64,000 nucleotides of DNA from Streptomyces sp. CoH27 (GTDB taxonomy: Bacteria; Actinomycetota; Actinomycetes; Streptomycetales; Streptomycetaceae), in the NCBI RefSeq assembly GCF_020181035.1, contig NZ_JAIQYY010000001.1, forward strand, positions 201,687 to 265,686. Direction: 5' to 3'. Shown here piece by piece: positions 57,053 to 64,000 of the stretch. Under the pieces are notes generated by a model, which was not told the origin of the DNA, searched no databases, and saw nothing but the letters and a program-made list of their open reading frames with translations. How positions within the stretch are numbered: position 1 is the first letter of the stretch; the number at the start of each line of letters is the position of its first letter. Made by a program: the position numbers and the translations under genes.

Positions 57053-58903
57053 ATGGTGCGTACCGCTGATCTGCTGCCGCTCGCCGTCGCCGTTCCGCTG
57101 CTGGGCGCCGTCGTCCTCGTGACCGTCGGGCGGTGGCTGCCGCGGGTCGCCATCGACGCGCTGGTCACCGTCTGGGCGGTGCTGGAGGTGGCCTGTCTGT
57201 CCTGGCTGTGGCTGCGCACCGGCGACGGGCACAGCGTGTCGTGGGTGGGCGGCTGGACCCCGGTGCGCGGCGAGAGCGTCGGCATCGTGCTGGTCGGCGA
57301 CCGGATCGGCATCGGTCTCGCGCTGCTGACCGGTGCGCTCGTCCTCGCGGTCGTCGTCTATTCCTGGCGTTACTTCGACGAGCCGCCCGTGGAGCACGCG
57401 GGCACCTTCCCGGCCCTCATCCTCCTCTTCGAGGCGGGCATGATCGGGTTCGCGCTGACGGGCGACCTGTTCGACGCGTTCGTGTTCTTCGAGCTGATGG
57501 GCGCGGTCGCCTACGCGCTCACCGGCTATCGCATCGAGGACCCGCGGCCGGTGCAGGGCGCCCTGATCTTCGGCGTCGTCAACTCGCTGGGGGCGTACTG
57601 CTCCCTGCTCGGCATCGGCCTGGTGTACGCGCGTACCGGTGAGCTCGGCCTCGCGCAGATCGGGGTGAAGCTGGCCGGGCACCGCCCCGACGCGCTGCTG
57701 TCCGTCGCCTTCGTGCTGATCGTCACGGGGCTGCTGGTCAAGGCGGCGGTGGTGCCGCTGCACTTCTGGCTGCCCGACGCGCATTCCGTCGCGCCGACCC
57801 CGGTGTGCATGCTGCTCTCCGGGGTCATGGTGGAACTCGCCGTCTACGGCACCGCACGCGTCTACTGGGTCGTGTTCTCCGGGCCCCATAGCATCACGCA
57901 GCCGCATCTGCGCGCCGTGTTCGTGGCCGCCGGGGTGCTGACGGCGCTGGTGGGCGGGGTGATGTGCTGGCAGCAGCGGCACCTCAAGCGGCTGCTCGCC
58001 TTCTCCACCGTCGCCCATGTCGGGCTCTTCCTCACCGGCGCGGCACTGCTGACCCCCGCCGGGACGGCCGGTGTGGCCCTGTACGTCGCCGCTCACGCCG
58101 GGGTGAAGGCGGCCCTCTTCGCCACCACCGGCGTCCTGCTCGACCGGCATGGCTCCGTCGACGAGCACGGGCTGTACCGGCGCGGCCGGGATCTGCCGCT
58201 CACCGGCGCCTTGTTCACCCTCGGCGGTCTCGCGCTGGCCGGTCTGCCGCCGTCCGGCACAGCCCTCGGCAAGGCCGTCACCGAGCACGCCGGCGAGGAC
58301 CGGTTCCCCTGGCTGCCCGTGGTGTTCGTGCTGGTGTCGGCGCTCACGGGCGGGGCGGTGCTGCGCGCCGGTGCCCGGATCTTCGCCGGTGCCGGGCCCC
58401 GGCCGCGGGAGCGGTACGCCGGGCCGGAGACCACCGGTGGCGGTGAGGAACCGGAGATCCGCGATCCGCAGCGTCGCATCCCCGTGCCCATGCTCGCCGT
58501 GCCTGCCGTGCTGCTCGCCGCCGCGCTCGCCGTCGGGCTGCTGCCCGGCCTCGGGGTCGCGCTCGCCCGTGCGGCACGGCAGTTCACCGACCGTGCCGCC
58601 TACACCGCCGCGGTCCGCGGCCACCCGGTCGCGCCGGCCGGCCCGGTGCCCGACGTCGGGTGGAGCGCCGAGGGCGTGCTCCTCGCGCTCACCTCGACCG
58701 CACTGGCGGCACTCCTCGCGGCAGCCGCCGTGTGGGGTCCCGCGCTGCGCTCGCCGTGGGCGGGCCGGGTCCGGGCGGCCTGCGAGAGCGTGGGGCGGCG
58801 CGCCGTCGTGCCGCTGCGCCGGCTGCACTCGGGGCACCTCGGTGACTACGTCGCCTGGCTCGCCGTCGGTGTGGCGGTGCTGCTCGTCGCCATGACGGTG
58901 TAG
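57053..58903 (+). CDS. mrpD: Mrp antiporter subunit D, the only large ion-pumping subunit
   Basis: The 616-residue protein is an NuoN/NuoL-like channel subunit with about 14-16 helices. It has a Glu in FVFFELMGAVAYALTGY, a Lys in TGLLVKAAVVPLHFWLPDAH and MCWQQRHLKRLLAFSTVAHV, the expected charged residues of the proton path. A long C-terminal stretch (GPRPRERYAGPETTGGGEE and beyond) goes past the core. The operon has no MrpA, which is normally the other large subunit, so this complex should have one pumping unit only. Confidence 0.85.
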   Translation: MVRTADLLPLAVAVPLLGAVVLVTVGRWLPRVAIDALVTVWAVLEVACLSWLWLRTGDGHSVSWVGGWTPVRGESVGIVLVGDRIGIGLALLTGALVLAVVVYSWRYFDEPPVEHAGTFPALILLFEAGMIGFALTGDLFDAFVFFELMGAVAYALTGYRIEDPRPVQGALIFGVVNSLGAYCSLLGIGLVYARTGELGLAQIGVKLAGHRPDALLSVAFVLIVTGLLVKAAVVPLHFWLPDAHSVAPTPVCMLLSGVMVELAVYGTARVYWVVFSGPHSITQPHLRAVFVAAGVLTALVGGVMCWQQRHLKRLLAFSTVAHVGLFLTGAALLTPAGTAGVALYVAAHAGVKAALFATTGVLLDRHGSVDEHGLYRRGRDLPLTGALFTLGGLALAGLPPSGTALGKAVTEHAGEDRFPWLPVVFVLVSALTGGAVLRAGARIFAGAGPRPRERYAGPETTGGGEEPEIRDPQRRIPVPMLAVPAVLLAAALAVGLLPGLGVALARAARQFTDRAAYTAAVRGHPVAPAGPVPDVGWSAEGVLLALTSTALAALLAAAAVWGPALRSPWAGRVRAACESVGRRAVVPLRRLHSGHLGDYVAWLAVGVAVLLVAMTV

Positions 58904-59000
58904 CTCCCCGGCACCGTACGGCGCGCCTGCATGGCATCCGGTCCGTCGGGCACTCGGAGAGGGCGACCAGCCGCTCTCCCGGTGGAAGGGGTGGATCCGG

Positions 59001-60041
59001 ATGCCCGTCTCCGCGCCGGTGACGGACCTGTTCGACGCGGTGCCGGCCGAGGAGCGGGCGGCGCTGCGCCGGGCGCCCCGGCCCGGTGGTGCCCGGCCGA
59101 TGCTCGCCACGCTGACCGAGCGGTACTTCTCCGATCCGCAGTGGATCTTCGAGCGCAAGCTCGACGGGGAACGCTGTCTCGGCTCCCGCGACGGCGCCCG
59201 CGTCGAACTGCTGTCCCGCAGCGGTCAGTCGCTCTCCGGCACCTATCCCGAGATCACCGACGCGCTGGGCCACCAGGAGTGCGACGACTTCCTGGTGGAC
59301 GGCGAGATCGTGGCCTTCGAGGGCACCCGGACCAGCTTCACCCGACTGCAGCAGCGCATCGGCATCCACGACCCACGGCAGGCCCGCGCCAGCCGGGTGG
59401 CGGTGACGTACTACGTCTTCGACGTGCTGTATCTGGCCGGGCACGATCTGACCGCTCTGCCGCTGCGCACCCGCAAGGCCCTGCTGCGACGCGCCCTGGA
59501 GCTGTCCTCCCCGCTGCGTTTCACCCCGCACCGCAACGCCGAGGGGGAGACGTATCTGCGCCAGGCGTGCGAGCGGGGCTGGGAGGGGGTCATCGCCAAG
59601 CGCGCCGACAGCCGCTACGAGCAGCGCCGCTCCACCCAGTGGCTGAAGTTCAAGTGCGGGCGCCGGCAGGAGCTGGTGATCGGCGGCTTCACCGAGCCCC
59701 GGGGCAGCCGCACCGGCTTCGGTGCGCTGCTGGTCGGTTATTACGAGAGACAGCGGTTCATCTACGCCGGCAAGGTCGGCACCGGCTACGACCGGACGAC
59801 CCTGGAGGAGCTGCGCGCCCGCCTGGACCGCCTGGAGAGCGACCGCTGCCCGTTCGCGAGCCGGCCCCGTGAGCGCGGCGCGCACTGGACGCGGCCGAGG
59901 CTCGTCGCGGAGATCGGGTTCACGGAGTGGACCGGCGACGGAAAGCTGCGCCATCCGCGGTTCGTCGGGCTGCGCACCGACAAGTCCGCGAAGGACGTGG
60001 TGCGGGAACGGCCCGGGGACGACACGAGGAAGACGTCATGA
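59001..60041 (+). CDS. ATP-dependent DNA ligase, LigD ligase-domain type
   Basis: The 346-residue ligase has the adenylation motif FERKLDGERCL with the nucleophile Lys, followed by the motif III-like YYVFDVLYL, motif IV EGVIAKRADSRY and motif V QWLKFKCGRRQELVIGGF, plus a C-terminal OB fold (YYERQRFIYAGKVGTGYD). ATG 59001 has GGAAGGGG 9 nt upstream. It is coupled by ATGA to the polymerase gene. Together they match the ligase and polymerase parts of LigD for NHEJ or base-excision-type repair. Confidence 0.93.
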   Translation: MPVSAPVTDLFDAVPAEERAALRRAPRPGGARPMLATLTERYFSDPQWIFERKLDGERCLGSRDGARVELLSRSGQSLSGTYPEITDALGHQECDDFLVDGEIVAFEGTRTSFTRLQQRIGIHDPRQARASRVAVTYYVFDVLYLAGHDLTALPLRTRKALLRRALELSSPLRFTPHRNAEGETYLRQACERGWEGVIAKRADSRYEQRRSTQWLKFKCGRRQELVIGGFTEPRGSRTGFGALLVGYYERQRFIYAGKVGTGYDRTTLEELRARLDRLESDRCPFASRPRERGAHWTRPRLVAEIGFTEWTGDGKLRHPRFVGLRTDKSAKDVVRERPGDDTRKTS

Positions 60042-60970
60042 GTGCCAAGGCGAGGACCGGGGACGGGATCCGGGTCGGCGGCCGTACGGTGCCGGTGTCC
60101 AACCCCGACAAGGAGCTGTTCCCGGACGACGGCATCACCAAGGCGGAGCTGATCGACTACTACCGTGCCGTCGCCCGCCCGATGCTCACCCATCTCAGGG
60201 ACCGGCCGCTGGTCATGGAGCGGTATCCGGACGGCTACCAGGGGAAGTCGTTCTACCACAAGGACGTCCCCGACTATTTCCCCGACTGGATCCGCACCGT
60301 GCGGGTGCCCAAGGAGGGCGGCAGCCTCACCATGGCCGTCTGCGACGACACGGCCACCCTCGTCTACCTCGCCAACCAGGCGTGCATCACCCCCCATCCG
60401 TGGCTGAGCCCGGCGGACTGCCTGGACTGCCCGGACCGGCTGGTCTTCGACCTCGACCCGCCCGAGGACGCGAGCGACGGCTTCGACAACGTCCGGTGGG
60501 GCGCGCGCACGCTGGGTGACCTGCTCACCGAACTGGGGCTGCGGCCCGCGCTGATGACGACGGGATCGCGCGGCCTGCATCTGCTGGTCCCGCTCGACCG
60601 GCACACGGACTTCGACACCGCGCGGCACTTCGCGCGCAGGGTCGCCGACGTGCTCGCCGCACGGCACAGCGACCGGCTGACGACCGAGGCACGCAAGAAC
60701 AAGCGCCGGGGCCGCCTCTACCTGGACACCCAGCGCAACGCCTACGCCCAGACCTCGGTCGCCCCCTACGCCGTACGCGCCCGCCCGCACGCACCGGTCG
60801 CCACCCCGCTGGAGTGGGACGAACTCGACGACCCGGAGCTGGGCCCGCGGCGGTGGACCCTGCGCACCCTGCCCGAGCGCCTGGCCGAGCACGGCAACCC
60901 GTGGAAGGACCTGAGCCGCTGCCGCCGCTCCCTGGACCGGGCCGCGCACCGGCTGGACGACCTGGCGTGA
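60038..60970 (+). CDS. LigD-type DNA primase/polymerase
   Basis: The 310-residue AEP-superfamily polymerase has VSNPDKELFPDDGITKAELI, the metal Asp pair in RLVFDLDPPEDAS, the SRGLHLLVPL segment with its His, and TEARKNKRRGRLYLDTQRN. It extends ends with nucleotides or ribonucleotides before ligation. ATG 60038 overlaps the ligase stop. Confidence 0.93.
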   Translation: MSAKARTGDGIRVGGRTVPVSNPDKELFPDDGITKAELIDYYRAVARPMLTHLRDRPLVMERYPDGYQGKSFYHKDVPDYFPDWIRTVRVPKEGGSLTMAVCDDTATLVYLANQACITPHPWLSPADCLDCPDRLVFDLDPPEDASDGFDNVRWGARTLGDLLTELGLRPALMTTGSRGLHLLVPLDRHTDFDTARHFARRVADVLAARHSDRLTTEARKNKRRGRLYLDTQRNAYAQTSVAPYAVRARPHAPVATPLEWDELDDPELGPRRWTLRTLPERLAEHGNPWKDLSRCRRSLDRAAHRLDDLA

Positions 60971-61086
60971 GGTGACGTTCGGACGGGAGGTTTTCCGGCG
61001 CGCCCGGGGGTTACTCCGAGAAGTGCATCCCGGTCGTGCTCGCCGCCGGCGGTCCGACGGCGACCGGCACCGTCGAGGAGGAGTCC

Positions 61087-62940
61087 ATGAGCACCAAGGT
61101 GTCCGACCACATCCTGGCCCGCCTGCGCGAGTGGGGCGTGGACTGCGTCTTCGGATATCCCGGCGACGGCATCAACGGGCTGCTGGCCGCGTGGGGCCGC
61201 GCCGACAACGAGCCACGCTTCATCCAGTCCCGGCACGAGGAGATGTCGGCGTTCGAGGCGGTCGGGTACGCGAAGTTCAGCGGGCGCGTGGGAGTGTGCG
61301 CGGCGACGTCGGGGCCGGGCGCCATCCACCTGCTCAACGGGCTGTACGACGCCAAGCTCGACCATGTGCCGGTCGTGGCGGTCGTGGGGCAGACCAACCG
61401 CAGCGCCATGGGCGGTTCCTACCAGCAGGAGGTCGACCTCCACACGCTGTTCAAGGACGTGGCGTCGGAGTACGTCGAGACCGTCAACGTGCCCGAGCAG
61501 CTGCCGAACGTGCTCGACCGGGCCATCCGTACCGCCTGGACCCGCCGGTGCCCGACCGCCGTGATCGTCCCGGCCGACGTCCAGGAGCTCGACTACTCAC
61601 CGCCCACCCACTCCTTCAAGATGGTCCCCTCCAGCCTCGGCTGCGAGCACTTCGCCCCGCAGCCCGACGAGGCCGCGCTGCACCACGCCGCCGAGGTCCT
61701 CAACGCCGGCGAGAAGGTCGCGATGCTCGTCGGCCAGGGCGCGGCGGACGCCTCCGACGAGGTCGAGCGCGTCGCCGAGACGCTGGGCGCCGGAGTGGCG
61801 AAGGCACTGCTCGGCAAGGACGTGCTCAGTGACGAACTGCCGTATGTCACCGGCGCGATCGGGCTGCTGGGGACGCGTCCGTCGTACGAGCTGATGCGGG
61901 ACTGCGACACGCTCCTGACGATCGGTTCGAGCTTCCCGTACACCCAGTTCATGCCCGAGTTCGACCAGGCCAGGGGCGTGCAGATCGACATCGACCCGCA
62001 CATGGTCGGGATGCGCTATCCGTACGAGGTCAATCTGATCGGTGACGCCCGTGCGACCCTGTCCCGGCTGCTGCCCCTGCTGCGGCGCAAGAAGAGCCGT
62101 TCGTGGCAGAAGCAGATCATCGCGAACAACGAGCGCTGGCGCGGGGTGATGACGCGGCGGGCCGAGCAGTCGGCCGACCCGATCAACCCGGAGTTCGTGG
62201 CGTGGTCGCTCGATCCGCTGCTGCCCGACGACGCGATCATCTCCTCGGACTCCGGCTCCGTGGCCAACTGGTACGCCCGCCATCTGCACCTGCGCGGTTC
62301 GATGCGGGCCTCGCTGTCGGGGACGCTGGCCACCATGGGCTGCGGTGTGCCGTACGCGATCGGGGCGAAGTTCGCGCATCCGGACCGTCCGGCGATCGCG
62401 CTGGTCGGTGACGGCGCGATGCAGATGAACGGGCTCGCCGAGCTGGTCACCGCGAGCAAGTACCGCGACGCGTGGAGCGATCCGCGTCTGGTGGTCGCGG
62501 TGTGGAACAACCAGGACCTGAACCAGGTCACCTGGGAGCTGCGGGCGATGGGCGGCTCCCCGCAGTTCGTGCCGTCCCAGTCGATCCCGGACGTCTCCTA
62601 CGCGGAGTTCGCCGAGTCGCTCGGTCTGCTGGGCATCCGTGTGGAGAGGCCGGACGGCGTCCTGGACGCCTGGCAGAAGGCGCTGCGGGCGGACCGCCCG
62701 GCGGTGGTCGAGTTCCTCACCGACCCCTCCGTGCCGCCGATCCCGCCGCACGCGACGTGGGACCAGATGGAGTCCACCGCGAAGGCCGTCTTCAAGGGCG
62801 ATGTCGAGCGCGAGGCCGTGCTCCGGCAGGGCTTCAAGGCCAAGGTCCAGGAGTTCCTGCCGGGCGCGCGCAAGCGGGCGCACGCCCACCGGGGAGGTCC
62901 GCGCCGCCGCGAGACGTCGCACCGGGCGTCGCACCGGTGA
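61087..62940 (+). CDS. ThDP-dependent oxidase/decarboxylase, pyruvate oxidase (PoxB)-like
   Basis: The 617-residue ThDP enzyme has the N-terminal catalytic Glu in RHEEMSAFEAVGYAKFSG, the Rossmann-like middle domain, and the C-terminal ThDP motif VGDGAMQMNGLAELVTASK with WNNQDLNQVTWELR. It resembles PoxB and actinobacterial thiamine-pyrophosphate-requiring enzymes more than acetolactate synthase. A basic tail (ARKRAHAHRGGPRRR) ends the chain. ATG 61087 follows GAGGAGGAG. It may belong with the SDR gene 39 nt downstream. Substrate unclear; pyruvate is the default guess. Confidence 0.87.
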   Translation: MSTKVSDHILARLREWGVDCVFGYPGDGINGLLAAWGRADNEPRFIQSRHEEMSAFEAVGYAKFSGRVGVCAATSGPGAIHLLNGLYDAKLDHVPVVAVVGQTNRSAMGGSYQQEVDLHTLFKDVASEYVETVNVPEQLPNVLDRAIRTAWTRRCPTAVIVPADVQELDYSPPTHSFKMVPSSLGCEHFAPQPDEAALHHAAEVLNAGEKVAMLVGQGAADASDEVERVAETLGAGVAKALLGKDVLSDELPYVTGAIGLLGTRPSYELMRDCDTLLTIGSSFPYTQFMPEFDQARGVQIDIDPHMVGMRYPYEVNLIGDARATLSRLLPLLRRKKSRSWQKQIIANNERWRGVMTRRAEQSADPINPEFVAWSLDPLLPDDAIISSDSGSVANWYARHLHLRGSMRASLSGTLATMGCGVPYAIGAKFAHPDRPAIALVGDGAMQMNGLAELVTASKYRDAWSDPRLVVAVWNNQDLNQVTWELRAMGGSPQFVPSQSIPDVSYAEFAESLGLLGIRVERPDGVLDAWQKALRADRPAVVEFLTDPSVPPIPPHATWDQMESTAKAVFKGDVEREAVLRQGFKAKVQEFLPGARKRAHAHRGGPRRRETSHRASHR

Positions 62941-62979
62941 CATCGGCCCGATGACGGTGTGAAACGAAAGGCAGCACGC

Positions 62980-64000
62980 ATGGTCCGGCGGTCCGGTCGT
63001 ACGTCGCACAGCCCACAGGTCGTCGTGGTCACCGGCGCCAGCGGAGGCGTCGGCCGGGCCACCGCCCGGGCGTTCGCCGCACGAGGAGACCGGGTGGCAC
63101 TCGTGGCGCGGGGCCGGGCCGGGCTGGACGCGGTGGCCGAGGAGGTGCGCCGCGCGGGCGGTACGGCGCTGCCCCTGGCGGCGGACGTGGCCGACCCCCG
63201 CGCGGTGGAGGACGCGGCCACCCGGGCCGAACGCGAACTCGGTCCGATAGACATCTGGGTCAACGACGCCCTCACCACGGTGTTCGCCGAGTTCACCGAC
63301 ATCGGCGCGGACGAGTTCCGCCGGGTCACCGAGGTCTGCTACCTCGGGTACGTGTACGGCACACAGGCCGCGCTGCGCCGGATGCTGCCGCGCGGCCACG
63401 GTGCCGTCGTGCAGGTCGGCTCGGCGCTCGCCTACCGCGGCATCCCCCTGCAGTCCCCGTACTGCGGTGCCAAGCACGCGATCCAGGGCTGGAACGAGGC
63501 ACTGCGCTGCGAGCTCCTGCACCACCGCAGCGGGGTGTCGGTCACCATGGTCCAGCTGCCCGCGCTGAACACTCCCCAGTTCGAGTGGTCGTCGGCCCGG
63601 ATGCCGCGCCGGCCGCAGCCCGTGCCGCCGATCTACCAGCCCGAGGTGGCCGCCCGGGCCGTGGTGTACGCGGCCGATCATCCGCGCCGGCGCGAGTACT
63701 GGGTCGGCGCGAGCACCGTGGGGACGCTGCTCGCCAACGCCGTGGCACCCGGGCTGCTCGACCGCTATCTCGCCCGTAGCGGCTACGACTCCCAGATGAC
63801 CGACGAGCCCATGCCGTCCGGCGTTCCCGACAACCTGTGGCAGCCGGTGGACGGCGGCGACGGGCGGGACTTCGGTGCGCACGGCCGCTTCGACGAGCGG
63901 GCCGCGCCGCGCGCGCCGCAGACGTGGGTCTCACGCCATCACGACGCGCTCGCCCTCGCCGGGCTCGCCTTCGCCGGGCTCGCCTTCGCCGGGCTCGCCT
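62980..64000 (+). CDS. SDR-family oxidoreductase, cut off at window end
   Basis: At least 340 residues are visible from ATG 62980 (AAAGG upstream). The N-terminal NAD(P) motif is VVVTGASGGVGRATARAFAA. The catalytic Ser lies in VVQVGSALAYRG and the Tyr-X3-Lys in SPYCGAKHAIQ, so the active site is complete. The Asn motif is changed to VNDALTT. After about residue 250 the chain extends beyond a classical SDR (YQPEVAARAVVYAADHPRRR). At the window end it enters GLAFA repeats; no stop is seen. Such long SDRs often accompany ThDP oxidases in actinobacteria; the substrate is unknown. Confidence 0.9.
   Translation, partial: MVRRSGRTSHSPQVVVVTGASGGVGRATARAFAARGDRVALVARGRAGLDAVAEEVRRAGGTALPLAADVADPRAVEDAATRAERELGPIDIWVNDALTTVFAEFTDIGADEFRRVTEVCYLGYVYGTQAALRRMLPRGHGAVVQVGSALAYRGIPLQSPYCGAKHAIQGWNEALRCELLHHRSGVSVTMVQLPALNTPQFEWSSARMPRRPQPVPPIYQPEVAARAVVYAADHPRRREYWVGASTVGTLLANAVAPGLLDRYLARSGYDSQMTDEPMPSGVPDNLWQPVDGGDGRDFGAHGRFDERAAPRAPQTWVSRHHDALALAGLAFAGLAFAGLA
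63946..64000 (+). repeat. 15-bp tandem repeat in the SDR 3' end
   Basis: GGGCTCGCCTTCGCC repeats at 63961-63975 and 63976-63990 and partly at 63991-64000, after a variant copy at 63946-63960. In frame it encodes GLAFA. The array runs off the window. Confidence 0.85.

Overview
The window is about 64 kb of very GC-rich, densely coded DNA. Codon use, ATGA/GTGA start-stop overlaps, mycothiol-linked genes (mshA-like, mscR-like), a valine-dehydrogenase-like gene, split LigD proteins and rare TTA codons all fit an actinomycete, most likely Streptomyces. I saw no rRNA, tRNA, CRISPR array, transposase or phage module.

Region 1 (about 1-36.2 kb) is dominated by a catabolic island that can be read as a complete route from choline to pyruvate. 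OpuA-type uptake (22152-26198) brings in choline or betaine. BetA (28637-30307) and BetB (26219-27688) make glycine betaine. A Rieske monooxygenase (31329-32462), with a Rieske ferredoxin (33759-34121) and an FAD reductase (32593-33762), would demethylate betaine. Dimethylglycine oxidase (19165-21603) and heterotetrameric sarcosine oxidase (SoxB, a fused SoxD-SoxA, SoxG; 11897-17002) remove the other methyl groups. GlyA (16999-18285) and SdaA (2996-4378) take glycine through serine to pyruvate. FolD, PurU and a MetF-like reductase handle the one-carbon units. An MscR-like mycothiol formaldehyde dehydrogenase with a metallo-beta-lactamase-fold partner (34391-36108) would deal with the formaldehyde.

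Two near-identical IclR regulators (10993-11790 and 30460-31257) lie in this island. A recurrent operator-like inverted repeat, TTGCG-N5-CGCAA or variants, lies beside almost every transcription unit. Seven promoters share a (C)CCTTGAC -35 box, a 17-18 bp spacer and an NANNNT -10 box, and in six of them the repeat starts 1-4 bp after the -10. I read this as one regulon. The island also carries signs of duplication and decay: a second reductase copy, a twice-deleted Rieske pseudogene, a GcvH-like protein with no lysine at all, an mshA-like gene broken in a G run, and a soxD-soxA fusion made through a hairpin-repeat array. A SpoIIE-type phosphatase (6258-9077) sits inside the island without an obvious link.

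Region 2 (36.2-50.5 kb) is mixed: a methyltransferase, a Val/Leu dehydrogenase with a divergent Lrp regulator, a decayed glycosyltransferase, MsrA, a 1303-residue Pls/PosA-type single-module NRPS with a membrane C-terminal half (epsilon-poly-lysine-synthetase architecture), MarR, Lgt, a drug-type MFS exporter, small lipoprotein/ANTAR/DUF3040 genes and a HhH-GPD glycosylase.

Region 3 (50.6-64 kb) holds a LigD-type 3'-phosphoesterase, a large FAD/Fe-S D-lactate-dehydrogenase-like enzyme with a TTA codon, a seven-gene Mrp antiporter operon (E-F-G-MbhD-like-MbhE/B-C-D) without the large MrpA subunit, a LigD ligase-polymerase pair, a ThDP-dependent PoxB-like oxidase and an SDR enzyme cut off by the window end in a 15-bp tandem repeat.
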